This document shows, piece by piece, positions 6,723 through 8,589 of a stretch of 8,589 nucleotides of DNA; the stretch's first letter is position 1, and each line of letters starts with the position of its first letter. A model generated the notes under the pieces. The model saw only the letters and a list, made by a program, of their open reading frames with translations. It had not been told where the DNA came from and ran no database searches. The position numbers and the translations under genes are program-made. The stretch comes from Streptomyces lilacinus (GTDB lineage: Bacteria > Actinomycetota > Actinomycetes > Streptomycetales > Streptomycetaceae), in assembly GCA_000715685.1 (NCBI GenBank), contig KL569432.1, forward strand, positions 41,571 through 50,159, read 5' to 3'.

Positions 6723-7013
6723 GTGGTTGAGCTGCGCGTCGAACGCCTTGAACTCGACGCTGATGTGCCGATGATGTACCGCGACTCGGGAAGTTGCGTA
6801 CGGATGGCCTTCGACCCCGAGCGGATCGACGAGGCCGCGGCCCTCGCGCTGCTGTACGTGCGCGTGCCGCGGCTCGTCGACGAGTTGGGGCTCTGTCGAG
6901 CGGGTCGGCAGTCCCCTGCGAAGTCCCGGACGACCGGCTATGAGAGTCGGTCGCCGGGACTTAGCCGCTGGTGGGCCGTGCGTGCCCGTTCGGCACCGGC
7001 CGACGCCCCGTAG
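6723..7013 (+). CDS. Small hypothetical protein, converging on the integrase
   Basis: A 96-aa frame from GTG 6723, with a GGGGG ribosome-binding stretch about 6 nt upstream. The first 60 residues look like a real small protein ([16 protein letters not shown], then [17 protein letters not shown] and a Leu-rich helix to about LVDELGL). The rest is Arg/Ser-rich, has no family character and reads through the hairpin at 6921-6962, overlapping the integrase 3' end by about 75 nt. The true stop has probably been lost or shifted around 6900. Function unknown. Confidence 0.5.
   Translation: MVELRVERLELDADVPMMYRDSGSCVRMAFDPERIDEAAALALLYVRVPRLVDELGLCRAGRQSPAKSRTTGYESRSPGLSRWWAVRARSAPADAP
6921..6962. 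terminator. Long hairpin at the integrase stop codon
   Basis: AAGTCCCGG-A-CGACCG pairs with CGGTCGCCGGGACTT: 15 bp with one bulged A and an 11-nt loop that includes part of the integrase stop codon region. It probably terminates the convergent units. In integrative elements the attachment site often lies just downstream of int, so a recombination role is an alternative. Confidence 0.6.
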
Positions 7014-7874
7014 CGCGACAGCATCTGACGGGACCGCCACCCCGTGATGCGCATGAGGTCGTCCTCGGAGCCGCCGCCCACCTTCCAATGATGAGCGAAC
7101 GTGTGGCGGAACTGGTGAGGGTGAAGCGGTTCGATGCCGGCCTCGGCGCATCGGCGCTTGAGCATCGTGCCAACTCCCCAGATGGTGAGTCGCTGCCCGC
7201 GGTTGCGGTCGCCCCACCAGAGCCACATGTCGTCGTCGAGCGGCTTCCTCTTGTGCTTCGCGGCCGCCCGCAGGTAGCGGTCGAGGGCGGTCGCGCAGGT
7301 CCGTCCGAACGGGACGGAACGCCACCTGTCGTTCTTGCCGAGCACGTGAAGTACGTTCATCTCGAGGTCGAGGTCGGCGAACCGCCGGTTGGTGGCTTCC
7401 GAAAGCCGTACGCCCGTGTCGAGGAAGACCAGCAGCAGTGCCGTGTCCCGCCGGTCGGCGAATGTCTTGCCCGAACACGCCTTGAACGGCTTCTTCAGGT
7501 CCCATTCGGGGATGACGGGTACCTCGACCTCGGGCACGGTCGGCGGCTTCATCGTCCGCATGGGGGACCGGTCGAGCTCCTCCTCGTCGACCAGCCAATT
7601 GAACATCGTCTTCAGCGAGCGGTAGTGCTGGTGGGCGTTGCTCGGGCTCGTCCGCTCGATCGTGGCCGTGATGTACGCCTGGACGTGCTCGCGGTGGATC
7701 TCGTCGAGGTCGGTCGGCGCCGGCCGACCCTCGCCGCCGTCCTCGGCGGCCAGGCGCCGAAGGACTTGGCGGCGTGGGAGTAGATCGGATCGTGTTGTCC
7801 GAGAGGTTCTGGGCCCGCAGCGCGCGGATCCAAGAGGCGGCCATCGGAGCGAGGTTGTACCTGTCGTCTGCCAT
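6938..7874 (-). pseudogene. Tyrosine recombinase/integrase with two frameshifts
   Basis: The catalytic domain is complete: Arg in DTGVRLSEA, Lys in LGKNDRWR, HxxR in HQFRHTF, GW in ITGWRS and the nucleophile Tyr in MLSRYGAS. The N-terminal core-binding domain is split over three frames: [15 protein letters not shown] to DNTIRS in the first, [11 protein letters not shown] in the second and LAAEDGG onward in the third. Lesion 1 is near 7783-7784 (one base missing) and lesion 2 near 7748-7749 (one base missing, or a 4-base CTGG repeat contraction). An uninterrupted gene would encode about 313 aa from ATG 7874, 15 bp from the operator at 7889-7904. A single open frame from 7894 (318 codons) spans the catalytic part but has about 50 nonsense residues at its N-terminus. 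It would catalyse site-specific integration and excision of the element; as read it should be inactive, unless the lesions are sequencing errors. Confidence 0.85.
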
Positions 7875-7888
7875 GGCCCAACCATGCT

Positions 7889-7904
7889 GTCCACGTTCGT
7901 GGAC
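7889..7904. promoter_or_regulatory. Operator palindrome 4, upstream of the integrase
   Basis: GTCCACG-TT-CGTGGAC is a perfect copy of the operators near 5927-6056, 15 bp upstream of the integrase ATG. It suggests that the HTH protein represses integrase expression. Confidence 0.7.
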
Positions 7905-7911
7905 GGTCTGA

Positions 7912-7928
7912 GTCGCCACCTTGGCGAC
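7912..7928. repeat. Inverted repeat GTCGCCA-CCT-TGGCGAC
   Basis: A 7-3-7 inverted repeat next to operator 4, between the divergent integrase and membrane-protein genes. It may be a second regulator site or a chance palindrome. Confidence 0.35.
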
Positions 7929-8406
7929 GTTCGGCTCGGTGTGGGCCGTGGTCGCTGTTGCTCACAACCTCGCGGACCACGATATTGGGCAGACCGACCA
8001 TCCGGCCGCGGGGAAGGCGGCGCCGACGGAGGCAGAGTTCGCCGAGTGTGTCAGCCCTCGGCGGGGCTGGGGTTCGTGCCTGCGCCATGTTGCCCAGTAC
8101 CACCTGGTGATGGGCGTGACGCTGACGTTGGTCTGGGTCGTTCTGTCGCTGCGGATGTCCTTGCCTGGTCTGGCGGTGGGCATAGCCGTGTTGGCTGTGA
8201 CCCGCGCCTTCTTCGCCGTGGCTGCGAGGCTGGATGACTGCCCGCGGTTGGTTTGTTGGTGCTTCTCGTTCGCTGCGCCGGTCTCGATCCTAAGATCATC
8301 CGGGGTCCGGGACAGCAAGCTGTCCTACGAAGTGGCACAACTACTGCGGAGGTTGCGATGGCGCTCGAAACTGCATTCTATAGCTGCCCCTACTGCGAGG
8401 AAGTGA
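7921..8406 (+). CDS. DUF3307-like membrane protein, C-terminus apparently replaced
   Basis: The first 100 residues resemble Streptomyces DUF3307-type membrane proteins: [49 protein letters not shown], then hydrophobic segments [12 protein letters not shown] and [16 protein letters not shown]. Family members continue with a DRRWPV-like stretch and a further conserved half. Here, after about position 8215, the sequence is unrelated (Cys-rich, then [11 protein letters not shown]) and overlaps the next gene by 49 nt. The start may be TTG 7921 or GTG 7939; no good ribosome binding site is visible. A truncated gene at a recombination junction is the likeliest reading. Confidence 0.55.
   Translation: MATFGSVWAVVAVAHNLADHDIGQTDHPAAGKAAPTEAEFAECVSPRRGWGSCLRHVAQYHLVMGVTLTLVWVVLSLRMSLPGLAVGIAVLAVTRAFFAVAARLDDCPRLVCWCFSFAAPVSILRSSGVRDSKLSYEVAQLLRRLRWRSKLHSIAAPTARK
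8310..8325. promoter_or_regulatory. Palindrome GGACAGC-AA-GCTGTCC upstream of the CPXCG gene
   Basis: A perfect 7-2-7 inverted repeat 32 bp before the CPXCG start. Same geometry as the GTCCACG operators but different sequence, so it may bind a different dimeric regulator. Confidence 0.4.
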
Positions 8407-8543
8407 TCGAGATAACGGTCGACCTGTCGGTGGGCGATCAGGAATACATGGAGGACTGCCAGGTCTGCGCGAAGCTCACTCGATTCGGGGTCCAGGTCCA
8501 CGGCGACGAGTTCATACTCGACGTGCATGGCTATAACGACTGA
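8358..8543 (+). CDS. CPXCG-type cysteine-rich small protein
   Basis: A 61-aa protein with two CxxC knuckles: [11 protein letters not shown] (C10, C13) and EDCQVCAKL (C34, C37), separated by DLSVGDQEYMEDC. This matches the Cys_rich_CPXCG family (CPYCG ... YxEDCxVC), presumed zinc-binding, function unknown. The usual Gly after the first knuckle is Glu here. The ATG has GGAGG about 7 nt upstream. The gene is complete and ends 27 bp before the adapter. Confidence 0.85.
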   Translation: MALETAFYSCPYCEEVIEITVDLSVGDQEYMEDCQVCAKLTRFGVQVHGDEFILDVHGYND

Positions 8544-8570
8544 GCTCAGCTCTGCTGATCACGCCGGTGT

Positions 8571-8589
8571 CTGTCTCTTATACACATCT
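8571..8589. other. Tn5 mosaic-end adapter (right end)
   Basis: The last 19 bases are CTGTCTCTTATACACATCT, the exact complement of the Tn5 mosaic end. Library adapter, not genome. Confidence 0.98.

Noticed and set aside
6573..7919. A 448-codon minus-strand frame across the integrase region
   Set aside because: Only its first 40 or so residues match an integrase; the rest is a shadow frame downstream of the frameshift.
1..8589. Terminal inverted 18-19 bp sequences as ends of a natural Tn5/IS50 transposon
   Set aside because: Nothing inside resembles a Tn5 transposase or its cargo, and the sequences sit exactly at the contig ends, as library adapters do.
1..8589. CRISPR arrays, rRNA or tRNA genes
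   Set aside because: I saw no regularly spaced repeats, no tRNA T-loop pattern with a matching acceptor stem, and no rRNA-like sequence.

Overview
The window is high-G+C DNA with GTG starts, ATGA start/stop overlaps and gene families I associate with Streptomyces or a close actinomycete (XRE-TPR regulators, a DUF3307-like membrane protein, an island-type HTH repressor next to a tyrosine integrase). Both ends are the 19-bp Tn5 mosaic end used in tagmentation adapters (first base missing at the left end). The 8.6 kb is therefore probably one tagmented molecule, and positions 1-18 and 8571-8589 are not genomic.

Left part (about 19-3337, minus strand): a tightly packed operon read right to left. 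It holds a 115-aa protein (3337-2990), a 208-aa unrecognised protein (2993-2367), a 70-aa peptide (2370-2158), a radical SAM protein with a SPASM-like cysteine tail (1987-1085) and a PCMT-like SAM methyltransferase (1074 to the left end, truncated by the contig end). The first three genes are chained by ATGA overlaps. Two strong stem-loops lie between the 70-aa peptide gene and the radical SAM gene. The layout (small peptide, stem-loop, radical SAM maturase, methyltransferase, divergent regulator) fits an undescribed ribosomally made, post-translationally modified peptide (RiPP) locus. This is the best candidate in the window for a new system. The precursor role and the chemistry are inference.

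Centre (3338-5422): a 194-bp divergent control region, then a plus-strand pair made of an XRE-TPR regulator and a GNAT acetyltransferase 14 bp downstream. A hairpin follows the GNAT gene and overlaps the 3' end of a convergent gene.

Right part (5352-8543): an integrative-element-like module. A peptidoglycan-binding-type protein (minus) and a small HTH repressor (plus) diverge from a 220-bp region with three copies of the palindrome GTCCACGNNCGTGGAC. A fourth copy lies 15 bp upstream of the start of a tyrosine integrase gene (minus), which suggests one repressor regulon. The integrase keeps its catalytic residues but has two frameshifts near its N-terminus. A small plus-strand gene converges on it. 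Beyond it lie a truncated DUF3307-like membrane protein gene and an intact CPXCG-type small zinc-knuckle protein. The broken integrase and the odd C-termini of neighbouring genes suggest a decaying island, unless they are indel errors in a single-molecule read.
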